A DNA stretch of 64,000 nucleotides from Tretioscincus oriximinensis (GCA_022410635.1 JAJVDF010000016.1:1425232-1489231), one strand, 5' to 3'. Positions 22,626-35,148 are shown, numbered from the stretch's first letter. A program made the numbers and translations. Notes: generated by a model not told the origin, from the sequence alone.

Positions 22626-23501
22626 ATAGCCACTAGAAACTACTGCCACATGCAATTAATTTTAAGGTAAGCTTAGGAATTCTTCTGCAATGATAAGGGA
22701 CTGGTTAAACAAATAGCCATATGAATGTTGAGTTCCTGCAATTTGCTTTGACTGTTCTCCAGCCCCTAGGATGTTCAGTTAGGCTCCTGCCATCTGGAGG
22801 AAATGGAAATTTCTTCATGCTTAGGTGCTATTCTAACACATATTTTTAATCTATCTTTCAGTCCTAAACAACTGGTCCAAAAGGCTCTTTTCCTGGTTTA
22901 GTCCATTTTTTCAGGACTGAAGGTGAATTAAACGTTCATGTCAGAAAAGTACCAAAGTGCAAAAATAAAAGCAAGTTTAAAATAAAAGTGTAGGAATTCT
23001 TTTGGGATGGTTAGAGAATTGTGAGGCAATTAGCCATGCCAATGCAGCGTTCCAGTTGTTTGCCTTTACTGTTCCACAAGCAAAGTGCAAAGCCATCCAT
23101 TGTTGCAGCAGCTGAGATCTGCAGTGCCTTTGAGTTATCTTTGGAGGCAGCTTCAGAGCTGATGCCGAAGACAGGGCTGAACTCCTCAGTTGCCTTTGAA
23201 GGCACCTTTGGAGCTGTCCTCAAAGACAATGCTGAAGTGTACCATGTATGGTGTATAGCAGCTGAAAACAATGTTACATGTACTAACAGTTGGTGCTTGC
23301 TTGATAGCACACAATGTTCCATTTCTAGTGCTTAATGCAAATACATGTGTCTGCAAGTAATCCACATTACCTAAAGTATTTTAAGGCAAGTATATTAAAA
23401 AAGGACCCCAAATCTCTCTTCGTCTAAATGCTCCATGAAAAAGTACTGCTATTTACTTTATATTTTCTCTTGCTTAATATACTTAGGTAAAGGAGTCAAC
23501 A

Positions 23502-23832
23502 GCCCTTTCTGCACATCGTATCCATATGCAGGTGCAGGTTAAGGTGTGGCCTATCTTGAATCTACTATAGTCTGCATGACCATATGAATGGGAGGATCTT
23601 ATTCTGAGACAAGTTNTTAAGCCATCTGCAGTGGCTCAGCCCAGGTGGCAGCTCAAAATGTACAGCAACAGCTAGGGAGGAAGGTTTAGATTCCCCATTG
23701 TGGCGATCAGCCAATGGTATCCCTTAGAAGTGACGGACACTAATCACATGCATTCTCCTTGCATAGATTGTGGTGATGCAATTTATCAATATACAGAGGT
23801 AGCCCAGAATAAGGGCCTGTGCAGAAAGAGCC
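23502..23832. mobile_element. Non-autonomous DNA transposon, GCCCTTTCTGCAC ends
   Basis: The left end GCCCTTTCTGCAC and right end GTGCAGAAAGAGCC match over 12 of 14 bases as inverted repeats. Similar TGCAGAAAGG and CTTTATTCTGAGATATAA motifs recur near 27050, 36360 and 48640. Target duplication not seen. Confidence 0.5.
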
Positions 23833-26763
23833 AAAGATTCGAAAGGTATATCTACAAAATATCTATTTAAATGCTGTGCAATGGATTTTTCACTGTGGTG
23901 TAGTGCACATGCACATGTTTATAAAACACATGTTTATATTATCCAGAAGTATTTCTGGTAGGTAGAATCATGTGTTCTGGTCATTCCTACAGCTCTTGGG
24001 TCATTTGGCTAATTTAAATGTTCTTTCTCAAGAACATAAGAACATGCTGATTCACACTTGGCTTTATTCAGTTCCAGGGGCCTGCTGCTGTCCACATGCC
24101 CTTCCAGACCAGTACGGANTATGGCTGGACAGCAAGCAGTCCACCTTCTGGAACAGAACAAGGCCAAGTGCAAATCAGACCTTGTTCTGCTCCCAAATAT
24201 TGCAAAAGTGGAGAAGAACAAAGAACAGTAAGTTAGGTTTCCCTGCATTCAATATTATTTTGCTGAAATTGTCCAGTTTCTTTCCCATTAGTGTCACCTT
24301 CTGCAACGCAATTATTGTTCTTCTCTTGAAAACCCAAATTAAATTGAAACTGAATTTTTCGAAAACTCAAGTAATTGCCATTTTTGAAGGATTCATTGTG
24401 TTTTGTTCTACATTTTGTTCACATTTGGGTTGGGACTAATTTTGCATTCATATTACCACCACCACTCCTAAAAAAACCACTTCCATATTTTCTTTTAAAT
24501 ATCTCTAAAGCACCTTCTGAAAACATGGTATTGATAGAATGATCATGAAAAGGTCTGCAGCCACAGGGAGGGGCACGTGCCCCAGAAGACAAGCTGGGGG
24601 GGGGGGGGAGAGGTACCCCATTCCAATCCATCAAGAAGTTGTAACCCTGACTGTGATTTTAAACAAAAGGTGTCTGAGTTATAGAAGATAATGATGCCTC
24701 TGTCACATAATTTTCAGTTCTTTTAAGAATTTAAATTGCCTCTTGCTTCAAACCACTTATAATTCAGCTATGTTGATGTTTTTTCTCCCTAAATGAACCC
24801 TGCAAATGAAATCAATTGAGACCATTTGTGATTCTGACTGTTATCCTGGATAAGGTTAGGCTGCCTCTTTAAGAGATTAGGAACCCATCCCAAAATAACA
24901 TGGAACAAAGCCACAGGACTGACCACCTTTGTTAGGGTGACCAGTCCTGTGTCAGTCCCCTGGCAACCTTGAAGCCTGTGCTAGCTTTGCTGTCAGCATT
25001 GTGGCCACTGAATAGTCCAAATAGCAGTAGCCTGCCCAGTTGTACCCTAGAAAAGAAATCCCCATGGTATTCCACACTACAGATGGGTACTGTCTGCAAG
25101 CCTCTGCAAACATCAACAGACCATGATGTTTGAGGCCCACTGTCAACTAGTCAAGGCGCTATTTGGGTGCACTAGTTCAATTTATACTGTGTCGTATGTG
25201 GCAGGACCTTCCAAAATCTGTATCAGCATATTGAAAGCGTCTGTAGACTTTTTGTTTTGTTTTCCAGTCATGGAACAATGTCATTTTGGGGATCACAAAC
25301 TACAGATGCAGTGCTCTTTTGCAATAAAGAGGGTCTAGAAGGAAACTTCCTTTGCAGCATTGTATCCTGAAAGAATTATGCTTGCAGTTGACATTATCCT
25401 TTGACAGGGGAAAAAAGAAGCCGAATGGAGTGATAGAATCCTTAGGTGCCGTTTTGCATTTCTGTCTTGTCTGTATTGTTTTTGCAACTTACAAAAAGCA
25501 CTTCAGGCATAGACTTGACTTCCTTGCTGTACAAATCTTTGAAAGCACTTTTTTTTATTAAACAAAAACACATGAGCTATACGTACACGGGGCCTTTTGT
25601 AAGAAGANGGGAAAATACAGTAAATATGGTTGAGTGAATGACTATGAACAAATAAATAATTAAACAAGAAAGGAAGCATGTGNTTTTCTTGCCTGAGTTA
25701 TATTTTCATAACACTTTGGGAGACCTCTCATCTAATTAAAGTACTAACTACATCGTCTGTGCCATGAGTAGATCAGACCTACTTAAAGAGGTTTTGAAGA
25801 GAAGGCATTAAGTTCACATTTTAATGTTCTCTTGGTTTCCACTCTTCATTTGCTTTAATTTACTACCATCATATTTTCCTTTTCCTAATATATTATCCAC
25901 AAGTAATAAAAAGCATGTGGTAGAGCTCAATATTTCGAGGTATAATGACCACTGACAAGGCCTGGAACTTTGGCAGCCACCAGACACCAATGACAGGGCT
26001 CGGAACTTTGATAGCCTCCAGAAACCAGAGTTAGAAACTGGCTAAAAAGGTAGAAAACAGAGGGGAGTATTAAATAAACAGTTCTCTGAATAGAAATATG
26101 TGAGAAGTGGAATACCCCAGGGTTCAGTACTGGAACCAGTATTGGGAGGGGAAGGAAGGAAAGGAAAGAAGAAGGGAGAAAACAAAGAAGTAGCAAGTAA
26201 AAGGGGTATAGGAGGGGTCGAGTGAGTGAGTAAAGACATAGATGGGAGCAAAGGGGAGGCAGGGCTGGAGCCTGTTGCATTACCGTAACAGAATGGGCTA
26301 ATTCCACTAGTTTATAATAATGTGCAAACCATGGGCCCCCTCTTCTCTTTGCTGTGATCTTACAGGGACCTCTTACCTGCACCACAGCAAGGCATTGTGT
26401 GGAATAGTATTGTCTACATGGTAATGCCGATGCAAGACCCAGAGCTCACCCAAGTCTATTTCACACAAGTCCTAGATTCTATTTCGGTGCCATATTTTGA
26501 TATGCCACTGAAAAGGATGCTCCAGAATGCCTCTGCACATATCTATGATCTGAGGTGGGTGACCAAAGTTGGTATTATGGTAAGGTTTGCTGTTCCATGA
26601 AGACAGAATGTACCAATGGTGAGAGAGATTTCCCATATTCTGCACCAATGTGTGGAAGGGAATGCATTTAATGCATTTATTAGTAATAAACACCAATAAG
26701 TGCAGAAACCCATATGTAACAGATTTACTGTGGAATCTCCTTCACAGTAACAAATTTACTCTA

Positions 26764-26940
26764 GCCAAATTGCAACAGACTGTGACTAGGTAAATAGGAA
26801 CCATCACTGTGTGGTGGGGAAAATACAACGACACCAAGCAAAAAAAAACCTTGTAAGCTGCTTTGAGTCGCTTCAGGTAAGGAAAGCGGGGTACAAATCC
26901 CTCCTCCTCCTGCTTCTTTTTCTTTTTCTTCTTCTTCTCA
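26764..26940 (+). repeat. SINE A, 5'-truncated copy
   Basis: Starts within AAATTGCAACAGACTG and runs through GGAACCATCACTGTGTGGTG and CTTGTAAGCTGCTTTGAGTC to a CT-rich tail. Confidence 0.75.
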
Positions 26941-27153
26941 ATTTTTAAATTATTTTACACCATTTCTGTACTGGATCTTATTATGGAATGTATCTCAGAA
27001 TAGGGACCTTCCATCTACATGGTGATACAGACTACAGCAACACCAGGCAGGATTTTCCTTACTCTGCACAGGCCTTTATTCTGAGATATAATCCAGCACT
27101 CACTGTCCCTATATTTCCTTTTGTCAGACTGATCTCTCTCTCAATGAGCCCAT

Positions 27154-27154
<1 letters not shown>

Positions 27155-27188
<34 letters not shown>

Positions 27189-27500
27189 GGAAGAAGAGGA
27201 AGAAGAAGAGGAAGAAGAAGAGAACTGGGTTCTTCTACCCAGCTTTTCTCACCTTTCAAAGGGACTCAAAGCGGCTTATAAGGGTATTTTTGCCCGAAGG
27301 CTGACATTCTATCTTCCCTACCAGGCTGTGGTGGTTCCCATGTATCTACTTGCAGACAGTTGCAATTTCTTGCAATTCTTGTTTTCGGATAGCTGGGTTG
27401 GCTGGAGCTACAGGCTAGTGGAAGGTGCTCACCCCTCCCCACGTCCGACTCAGGGCTTTGAACCNCCATCTCCCAGATGAGAGACGAATTCCTTAGTGAC
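27155..27500 (-). repeat. SINE A, minus strand, with (GAA)n tail
   Basis: GAA/GAG repeat at 27155-27222, then the reverse of the SINE A body (ACTCAAAGCGGCTTATAAGG, CAATTTCTTGCAATTCTTG, ACAGGCTAGTGGAAGGTGCT). It ends in the reversed tRNA-like head near GAGACGAATTCC. Confidence 0.85.
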
Positions 27501-28045
27501 TAACATGCTGTGTTGTAATGTAGGAGGCATGGAAAAATAGACTCATAGATACTGTCATGTCAGCCATCCACCCTTTGAATTTAATGAGGAATTGTGATAT
27601 CTCATCCTCTCATTATAATGTATTAATCTTTTAATTGCACTAAATACTAGTCTTTTAGAAAAATTAAAGCGTTGATGAAATACTGCTCAGATTAAAGAGC
27701 CTCTCATAATCATGTTTTTTCATTGTACGGTATTACATTCTGTTTCCTTCTCATGATAATTTAAGCAAATCTGCTTCTATGAGTAAACAGGTCTGGTTAT
27801 TACAGATGACGAAAGTGATACATTTAGGTCCAAAGCTATTTGTATCCCATATTTCTCTTATCATCCAGACAGTATGCATATATTTTTCTGTATTTCATAT
27901 TCATTATGCAGCTCACTAGCATGTATTAGGAAGGGAAACGATCGTTCATTCAAAACCTACCACTGAACTTTGTGGCTGAATAGAAATTTGAACTCTGGTC
28001 CTCTCCTAATCCAATTTACAGTTAACAGGAACAGAGCATTCACAT

Positions 28046-28300
28046 TTATTTATTTATTTGTACTTGTATCCCGCCCTATACCCGAAGGTCTCCGGGCGGC
28101 CTTCCATAGGGTGGCGCATATAGCTTTTGTTGCTTTCTCTACAACAGACACCCTGTGGAGTGGATGGGGCTGAGAGAGTTCAAAGAACTGTGACTGGCCC
28201 AAGGTCACCCAGCTGGCTTTCATGGAGGAGTGGGGAATCGAACCGGAGACAACCAGATAAGAGTCCCACACTCTAACCACTACACCAAACTGGCTCCCAT
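28046..28300 (-). repeat. tRNA-derived SINE B (minus strand)
   Basis: Read in reverse: GGAGCCAGTTTGGTGTAGTG (box A region), then GGTTCGATTCCCCACTCCTC (box B region), GCTGGGTGACCTTGGGCCAG, CTCTCAGCCCCATCCACTCC, and a CCTATGGAAGGCCGCCCGGA-type 3' end before (AAATA)n. This tRNA-like SINE differs from SINE A. Other copies are at 46930-47144 and 57168-57424. Confidence 0.85.
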
Positions 28301-30529
28301 TGCTAATCTCGATTCAAAAGCATTCTTAAACTTACTTTGCATGCACTACTTTTAAGTAACCCACAATCATTCCTACACTGTAAACATATTCCTGCAGAAA
28401 GTGCAAATACAATNTGCAGCCTGTAATATTTTTTTATTCAGTGAAGGGGAGCAGCCAGGCACGTAGAACACAAAAAGACTAGAATGCACGCTTTGCGATT
28501 CATGTTCCTTTTGGGTAGAGCTGGAATATTTCTGCCTGAAAGAGTAAAAAAGGCAGGAAACCGTCCCCCTGGCCATAGATGGGAATAGTTCCTAGCAATC
28601 ATTTTCTGAAGGCAAGTTTAAAAAAAGCTCTAGTCTACAGTATATGAGGCCCTGCCCACTTTGCTAGCTTATGCAACTGCATCAGACACAGTGTATACTG
28701 AATCTGCAATCAATGAAGCTGTTGGGTGAGATAGGACTAATTAAGGAAATATTTTTTCTGCCAGTAGGTAATTAGTTTATGGAATTAAGAAGACGGTGAT
28801 GGCCACTATTCTGTCTAAGTAGCTTTGAAGAAGTNTTAGATAAATTCACAAACAACAAGTGTATCAAAGTCTGCGTATTGCCTCCAGTTTGGAGGTAGCT
28901 GGAGTACCTACAACTGGTAGGTAGCTGACAGCAGGTCAGGACTTCACCTTCATCTCCTGTTTGCTCAGAAAAGCAAGTAGTGAACTGATGTACAAGACAG
29001 AATGNTGGGCAAGATGATCAGCAAAACTTGTGTTCTCAGGGGAAAGGTTGTCAACATAATGCCCTAGGAAACAATGGGACATCTTGAGATTCCCAAGACA
29101 GCAGAGGATCTTCTTGAGCTCCCATTCATTACTTGAAACAAAGAAGCCAACCAACTAGAAAAGCTACTTCTGCACAAGCCACTGTGGTTTGTTGCTGATG
29201 NCGCAGAAAGCAAAGTGGAAGTTGCTTTGTGTACAAATAATAATGTTGGATCACTGAACTAGTATACAGTATATGTATATTGCCAAATGTATTTGCTCAT
29301 ACCTGCATTCACTATAGGGATGGGTGAACAAATACTTTTGGGAACACAGTGTATGAAATATCCTATTCTTCTACATTCAGGGGAAAAAAGACACCTTAAT
29401 AAACTGTTATTATCAACTGACAGTTGATTAGTAAAGATTAATTCCTAATGAAGACCAAAACTCTTTATGTAATGTAATGTTGTTGGCTGTAGGTCAAGGG
29501 TTGTAATCATCCACTCACAGCAAACCTTTAAATCTGGCTTTGTTCCACAGAATAAAAATCTCCCTAAAATATATCTTTTTATATCTAAGCCTAAACTAGA
29601 CAATTCAGATTTCCATGGGGAATCATATTTCACCCCAGTTTCCTACTATATCGGCTTCAAGTTGGCAGGCAAACTGGGGTTTTTTAAGAGCTGTTTGCAT
29701 GAACCAATGCAGCTTGTCAATAGTGCACATAGGTTACCTGATGGTCTTATAAGTCCTGCTAATGTGTATTACTTCAGATCCGGCTACTCAGGTTGGAATC
29801 CAAGGCTCTAGAATTCTGCTCCATAATCCTGCCCTAATCACAACACTTACGGAAAGGCAATTATTAAAAAATAAAATAAAATTCTTCTTTATGAAGGGTC
29901 TCTTTTTGTACCACCGTGCTAGGCTGGACAACAANACAAAATGTAGCCTCTTTCTGCATTAGCCTTCATTCCAAACTAGGGGAATAAGCCCGTTCATGTA
30001 TTGGTATTGAATGGGCGCTCTAGCACCACTTCTCTCCCCCAGGGCCTTTCCCCCCCCCAAGACCCCCAACCCACATGGGCATGGGTTTCACCTTCCCGCT
30101 CCCCCAACCCCCTACCCTCTTTTTTCCCTTGTTCTTCCTCCCCCCCCCCACATCTTCCTGTTGCCTCTGCTTGTGGTCTCCCTTCGCCTTCCCCTGTCTC
30201 CCCAACCTTTATTTGTCTGCCACAGGGGGGAAAAGGCAGCTGTCCAATAATTCAGGAGGTTCAATCTCTTCTGTTTGTTAGGCTGCTCAGAATGCAGGCA
30301 TATTTCAGCCATTCATGTGGCTGAGTTTCGTTGGATGTGTACTAGACACATCTCAGGTGCCCATGGGAATTATATACAGAGATTATATCCAGGAATAAAA
30401 CCTACCAACTTTTATTTGGAAGAGTATAGAGTTGGCAAGGCATATTTAGGCAGCATCCGGGCAATATTTTTNGGGAGCCGTGGTTTAGCCGTATGTGTTG
30501 CTCCCCATAGCACCATGGAAGCATTGCAA

Positions 30530-31055
30530 TGACCTGTTCCAAAGAATTCCAAACGCAGCAGCAGCAAGAAAGGCAAATTCCATGTTGGGGACAATTAGGA
30601 AAGGAATCGAAAACAAGTCAGCAAATGTTGTTTTGCCTCTTTATAAATCTGTGGTGAGGCCACTTTTGGAATACTGTGTTCAATTCTGGTCACCACATCT
30701 CAAGAGGGATATTTTGGAACTGGAGAAGGTGCAGAAAAGGGCAACAAAAATGATCAAGGGTCTGGAGCACCTCCCTTACGAAGCAAGGCTGCAATGTCTG
30801 GGCCTCTTCAGCCTTGAAAGGAGACGTTTGAGGGGTGATGTGATTGAAGTGTACAAAATCATGCATGGGATCAACAGGGTGAATAGAGAAAAAATGTTTT
30901 CTCNATCACACAACACAAGGACCAGAGGNCACTCCTTAAAACTGTTGGGTAGAAAAATGAGAACAGACAAAGGAAAGTATTTTTTCACCCAGAGGGTCAT
31001 CGGCCTGTGGAATTTACTTCCTGAAGAGGTAGTGGTAGCTAACAGCTTGTCTTGA
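30530..31055 (+). pseudogene. CR1-type RT C-terminal fragment
   Basis: An open frame of about 175 codons includes KANSMLGTIRKGIENKS, LYKSVVRPLLEYCVQFWSP, LELEKVQKRATKMIKGLEHL and RRRLRGDVIEVYKIMHGI. This is the region downstream of the catalytic RT motifs in CR1-clade LINEs. Endonuclease and catalytic RT domains are absent, so it is a dead fragment. Ambiguous bases affect two codons. The Met at 30495 precedes the recognisable CR1 homology and is probably not meaningful. Confidence 0.8.
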
Positions 31056-31310
31056 AACTTCAAGACAAGACTAGACAGGTTTATGGACAACAAGGATATA
31101 AATGGATACTAGGATGGATGTCTGGATGTTGCCTCCGGGATGGAGCAACAGGCAGGACTCCTGTAGTGGCATTGGCAGGGAGTCATGATCAGGTGCATAT
31201 TTTGCTTTCCTCTGTTCAGACTGCCCAGGTGCATCTGGTGGGCCTCTGTGTGAGACAGAATGCTGGACTTGATGGGCTGTGGCCTGATCCAGTACGGCTC
31301 TTCTTATGTT
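30530..31310 (+). mobile_element. CR1-type LINE, 5'-truncated 3' portion
   Basis: It contains the end of a CR1/L3-type reverse-transcriptase ORF (30530-31055), then a 3' UTR with GGATGTTGCCTCCGGGATGG and CATCTGGTGGGCCTCTGTG, ending in the short repeat TTCTTATGTTCTTATG. The 3' UTR recurs in reverse at 14333, 34308 and 40436. Five-prime truncation is usual for this class. Confidence 0.85.
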
Positions 31311-31378
31311 CTTATGTCTCTCTGTAGTGGCTAAGGTGCCACAACAACCCTGCCTGAATCTGTGGGTGGCTGCATAAG

Positions 31379-31920
31379 GCGAATTCTTTTGAAATTTTGT
31401 ATTGATTGATTGATTGAGTGATTTATCCTATCCTATTGATGGGACTCAGAAGGTGGACTACCCAGAAAACCCAATGAGGGGATTCTGAAGGAGAGACAGC
31501 AGATTGCATTGTGTAAAAAGGAAGTTTTAAGAGATTTCAAGCATAAAAACCACCAAACAATTGTACTTGTAGGCTGGTAAAAATGACAATGTAAGCCTTT
31601 AGTATGCAATAAAATAAAGTAACACTAAAAAAGTGATGTTGATTAGATGAAGCGTTTGTCAAAAAAGTGAGCTGTCTGCCTCACTGATGGACAGAAGATA
31701 ATTTTTTAGGTCTTCACTCATCATGTGCTTGGAAATACTCCACAAGCCATTACACTTTCTGCACATTATTGGGCTGTGTGCAATGTTTCTGAATCACAAT
31801 CGGTTTCGACCTTAGCTGATCAGTTGAGTCACAGTAGACAGAGATGAAATATGCATTAATGAAGGGTAGGATAAATCACTCAATCAATCGATCAATACAA
31901 AATTTCAAAAGAATTCACCC
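31379..31920. repeat. Inverted repeat, about 56-bp arms, 430-bp spacer
   Basis: The left arm (GAATTCTTTTGAAATTTTGT, ATTGATTGATTGATTGAGTG, ATTTATCCTA) is mirrored at 31865-31920 (TAGGATAAATCACTCAATC, then ACAAAATTTCAAAAGAATTC) with very few differences. The spacer has no ORF of note. It starts just after the CR1 copy. It may be a foldback DNA transposon. Confidence 0.75.
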
Positions 31921-32237
31921 ACATAAGATGGTGATGCTGGCTGCTTTATAGGAATATATGAATGAATCACAAAAATACAAACATACAAAATTATATTAAA
32001 GTTAACCTGATGGCAATTAGAAGTGGATAATAGCCCAGTTCCAATCAAATGTCTTTGAACAGATCTATTATTCCATTGTTTCATTGCCCACGTTTAAATA
32101 TTTTTGCATACTGTGGCCATAAAGGCTGCATTCGTCTTAAAACAGGTCCAACTCCAAAGTACTCCCGCATCCCTCGGTATGCACGCTACTCGTTTCTACT
32201 ATGGAGTTCATTCAGTCACCGCTGCTCCATTTTGCCA

Positions 32238-32321
32238 TTTGAAGAAGAAGAAGAAGAAGAAGAAAAAGAAGAAAAAGAAGAAGAAGAAGAAGAAGAAGAA
32301 GAAGAAAAAGAAGAAGAAGAA

Positions 32322-32362
<41 letters not shown>

Positions 32363-32668
32363 AGAAGAAGAACTTGGTTCTTACACCCCGCTTTTCTCAC
32401 CTTTTCAAAGGGACTCAAAGCGGCTTACAAAGGTATTTTGCCCAAAGGCTCACATTCTATCTTTCTCACCAAGCTCTGGTGGTTCCAATGTATCTACTTG
32501 CAGTCAGTTGCAATTTCTTGCTGTTCCTGCTTTCGAATAGCTGGGTTGGCTAGAGCTACAGGCTAGTGGAAGGTGCTCGCCCCTCCCCACGTCCCACACA
32601 GGGCTTCGAAACCCCATCTCCCAGGCGAGAGACGAATTTCTAAGCGACTGAGCCATTCGNGCCTGCTA
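32238..32668 (-). repeat. SINE A, minus strand, with long (GAA)n tail
   Basis: A GAA/AAAGAA tract of about 130 bp (32238-32370) precedes the reversed SINE body (CTCAAAGCGGCTTACAAAGG, AGGCTAGTGGAAGGTGCTCG) and head (GGGCTTCGAAACCCC, GAGACGAATTTC). Poly-Glu and poly-Lys open frames across it are artefacts. Confidence 0.88.
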
Positions 32669-33222
32669 AGACCTTCTGGTAAACAAAGAATTGCCCAGTG
32701 GAGGAAGGCACAAAGGCGGCGGCAGTAGCAGTAGCAGGTGTGTGGCAGGGAAGGGAGCGAGGGATGCGTGACTCACCCCGGGGGGTCAATGATTTCCTCT
32801 GCTCCTCCTACCAACGTCGACGCTGCTCTTCTGCTGCTTTTCTGGGCTCCCTTTCTTACCGCAGCCCGTCCTCTGTCTACACTCTATTGACAGCGCTGAG
32901 GGGAAAGGGGGGCGAGAGCAGGTGGGCGTGAGAGGCAAGGGGACAAAGGGTGGGCAGGAGGGAGGGATTCCGCTGCTGCCACGTGTGTTGTGCGGGCTTT
33001 TAACCTCAAGTGGAAACAGACGTGAAATTAAGCATCCAGTTCAGATTGGATTTGGAAATTTCTAAAGCACTTTCCATCCCGTTTTTAGGTGTAGTGCGTT
33101 TACAGCCAAAGATATAGTTCAATATTACTATATTCAAAATAGTTGTAGTTTCAACATTGGTCCACCAGGGGGAAATAAATACATACACTTTCTCTCCCCA
33201 TTCTTTCATTAGCAAAACATTA

Positions 33223-33368
33223 AGGCCCAATCTACACGGAGCCTTATTCTGCGTTGCATCTCGGGACAGAGCTTGGCCACCCACATGCCAGTATAGACAC
33301 TAGCATGAGGTTGGCAGGCTTCTATTCTGAGGGGCACCCCAGGAGAAGGCTCCCTGTGGATGTAGCCT
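33223..33368. mobile_element. Small MITE, TA-flanked AGGC...GGAGCC ends
   Basis: Left AGGCCCAATCTACACGGAGCC and the reverse of right GGCTCCCTGTGGATGTAGCCT match at 16 of 21 positions. TA is present on both sides. The internal GGCCACCCACATGCC block recurs near 21510 and 49805. 146 bp, non-coding. Confidence 0.65.
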
Positions 33369-33653
33369 TAGTCTCCCTTCCACAAGCAGTTGCACATTGT
33401 GTCTGTTAGCAAGGCTTGAGACAGACTTCAACAGTGTTGTTGTTCGGAATCTTGCAGTGTAATAACTGAAGCAGAATCCCCCCTAGAAAACCAAAGAAAA
33501 AAGCTTTTTCATTTGACTCGCCTTGTCTGGGGTGGTTCACTTATCCGAGTCCACTCAGTTCTGGAATAGAATTGTCAGATGTACAATTTTTCAAAATAGT
33601 CAGTTTCAGAGAAATAGCCGTGTTAGTCTAGTAGAAAGTCCAGCAGCACTTTG

Positions 33654-33936
33654 AAAGGAGCAAAAATTGAAGTGTTTTTTGAAAAATTAGCAAAGGAGCT
33701 AGCAGCACTTTGAGACTAACTTGAGAAAAGTGGTTGGCATAAGCTTTCGTAGACACATCTACTTCTTCAGATGCTGGATCTGATGCAGCATCTTCATATA
33801 TTATCTTCAGAAGCAGCATCTGAAGAAATAGACCTGTCTACGAAAGCTTATGCCACCCACTTTTCTCAAGTTAGTCTCAAGGTGCTGCTAGCTCCTTTGC
33901 TAATTTTTCAAAAAACACTTCAATTTTTGCTCCTTT
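33654..33936. repeat. Hairpin of Penelope-type terminal sequence, 123-bp arms
   Basis: Left arm 33654-33776 and right arm 33814-33936 are near-perfect reverse complements around a 37-bp loop. Both carry GCATAAGCTTTCGTAGACA or its reverse. The same block lies ahead of the Penelope-like ORF at 61611-61680 and as a single copy at 41429-41510. The preceding AATAGCCGTGTTAGTCT (33613-33629) is probably part of the same terminus. Inverted pseudo-LTRs are known for Penelope-like elements. Confidence 0.75.
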
Positions 33937-34307
33937 CATTCCTCTTATGCATAGGGGCTAAGGAAGGAGCAGATAGGTTTAGGATTGAACTGTGGGATAG
34001 AAAGTAAGGTAGGAGGCAGAAAATATTCCTTATCTATTAATCTGACAATAAGATATTCCGGAAAAAGATATGAGGCGATGTCTGCAATAAAAGGATGGAG
34101 ATTTGATCTGTTTCAGTCCAACTTCAGCAACAATGTGGACATGCCTTACTGTATCTCAGGTATTATTAAACATTGCAAACNCACACACACCACGCACATA
34201 CCAATATTTGAAGGCTGTTTGCTTGTTTCTGGTCCAGAGTTCTTGTAATGATCTTTGGAGGAGGGTCTTAGATTTCAAAGATTCTTGTTTCAAACCAGGT
34301 GTAGAAC

Positions 34308-34541
34308 AATATACTGGATTCGCCCAGAGCCCATCTAGTCCAGCATTCTGTGTCACACAGAGGCCCACCAGATGCACCTGGGCAGTCCAAACAGAGGAAA
34401 GCAAAACATGCACCTGTTCATGACTCCTTGCAAGTGGTATTTCAGGAGTCCTGCCTGTTGCTCCATCCCGGAGGCAACATCCAGACATCCATCCTAGTAT
34501 CCATTTATACCCTTGATGTCCATAAACCTGTCTAGTCCGAT
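34308..34541 (-). repeat. CR1 3' UTR fragment (minus strand)
   Basis: Reverse match to the 30530-31310 3' UTR: GCCCATCTAGTCCAGCATTC, GAGGCCCACCAGATGCACCT, CCCGGAGGCAACATCCAGAC. Confidence 0.85.
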
Positions 34542-34955
34542 CATGTTTATCTCCTGGGGGTCAGGCAACATCACAGTCCCTTCAGCCATGTTCTGAATCC
34601 CTGATTCCCCCACTGCCTTCCAAGTTGCCAATTCCCCCCTCCTGTCCAAGCTCTCAGTAGCATCCAATCGTGCCTTCATATTTTTTTTTGTAATTGCTGT
34701 AGTTTTGGAAAATGNTGTAAGCTCAGCCTGCCTGAGGCTGTTCTTAGACCATTTCCGCATTTGTGGAGCTGTAGCACTTGGCAGAACAATTTGACAATAT
34801 TAAGGAAAAGAACAGAATATTTGGATGTTGCGGATACCTGAGCATTGCAGAATCCAAGCAGGTGGCTGGAAAAGAATATGAAGCCCCCATGACAGTATGA
34901 CTAAAACTCCTTACTATATTACTGGTGACAGGTAGGGAAAAAGAAGAAGGAGATG

Positions 34956-35148
34956 TAGGCTGACCAGATGACCCCTTGGGGGGGGGGGTGTTTAAAACTT
35001 GTTTTTGGGGTGCCTCCCGTTTATTTCTGAGGGGGAAAAATTGCAAAAAAATCTTTTTTTGAAAAAAAAAAACTCAGAAAAAACTGGGATGCACCCCACA
35101 ACTTGGTTTTCAACACCCCCCCAAAAAAGGGGTCATCTGGTCAGCCTA
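34956..35148. mobile_element. Palindromic MITE, TAGGCTGACCAGATGACC family (copy 2)
   Basis: TAGGCTGACCAGATGACCCC at the left is mirrored by GGGGTCATCTGGTCAGCCTA at the right over 20 bases. The interior is as in the other copies, with G/C runs and a poly-A centre. Confidence 0.8.

Noticed and set aside
26397..26600. 67-codon open frame in the intergenic region
   Set aside because: No family resemblance, splice context or conservation evidence; within chance expectation.
30001..30324. Pro-rich 107-codon open frame
   Set aside because: C-rich low-complexity sequence with overlapping frames on both strands and no homology I recognise.
32049..32553. Long Glu-rich and Lys-rich open frames
   Set aside because: They translate the (GAA)n tail of a reversed SINE; the flanks match the SINE body, not a gene.
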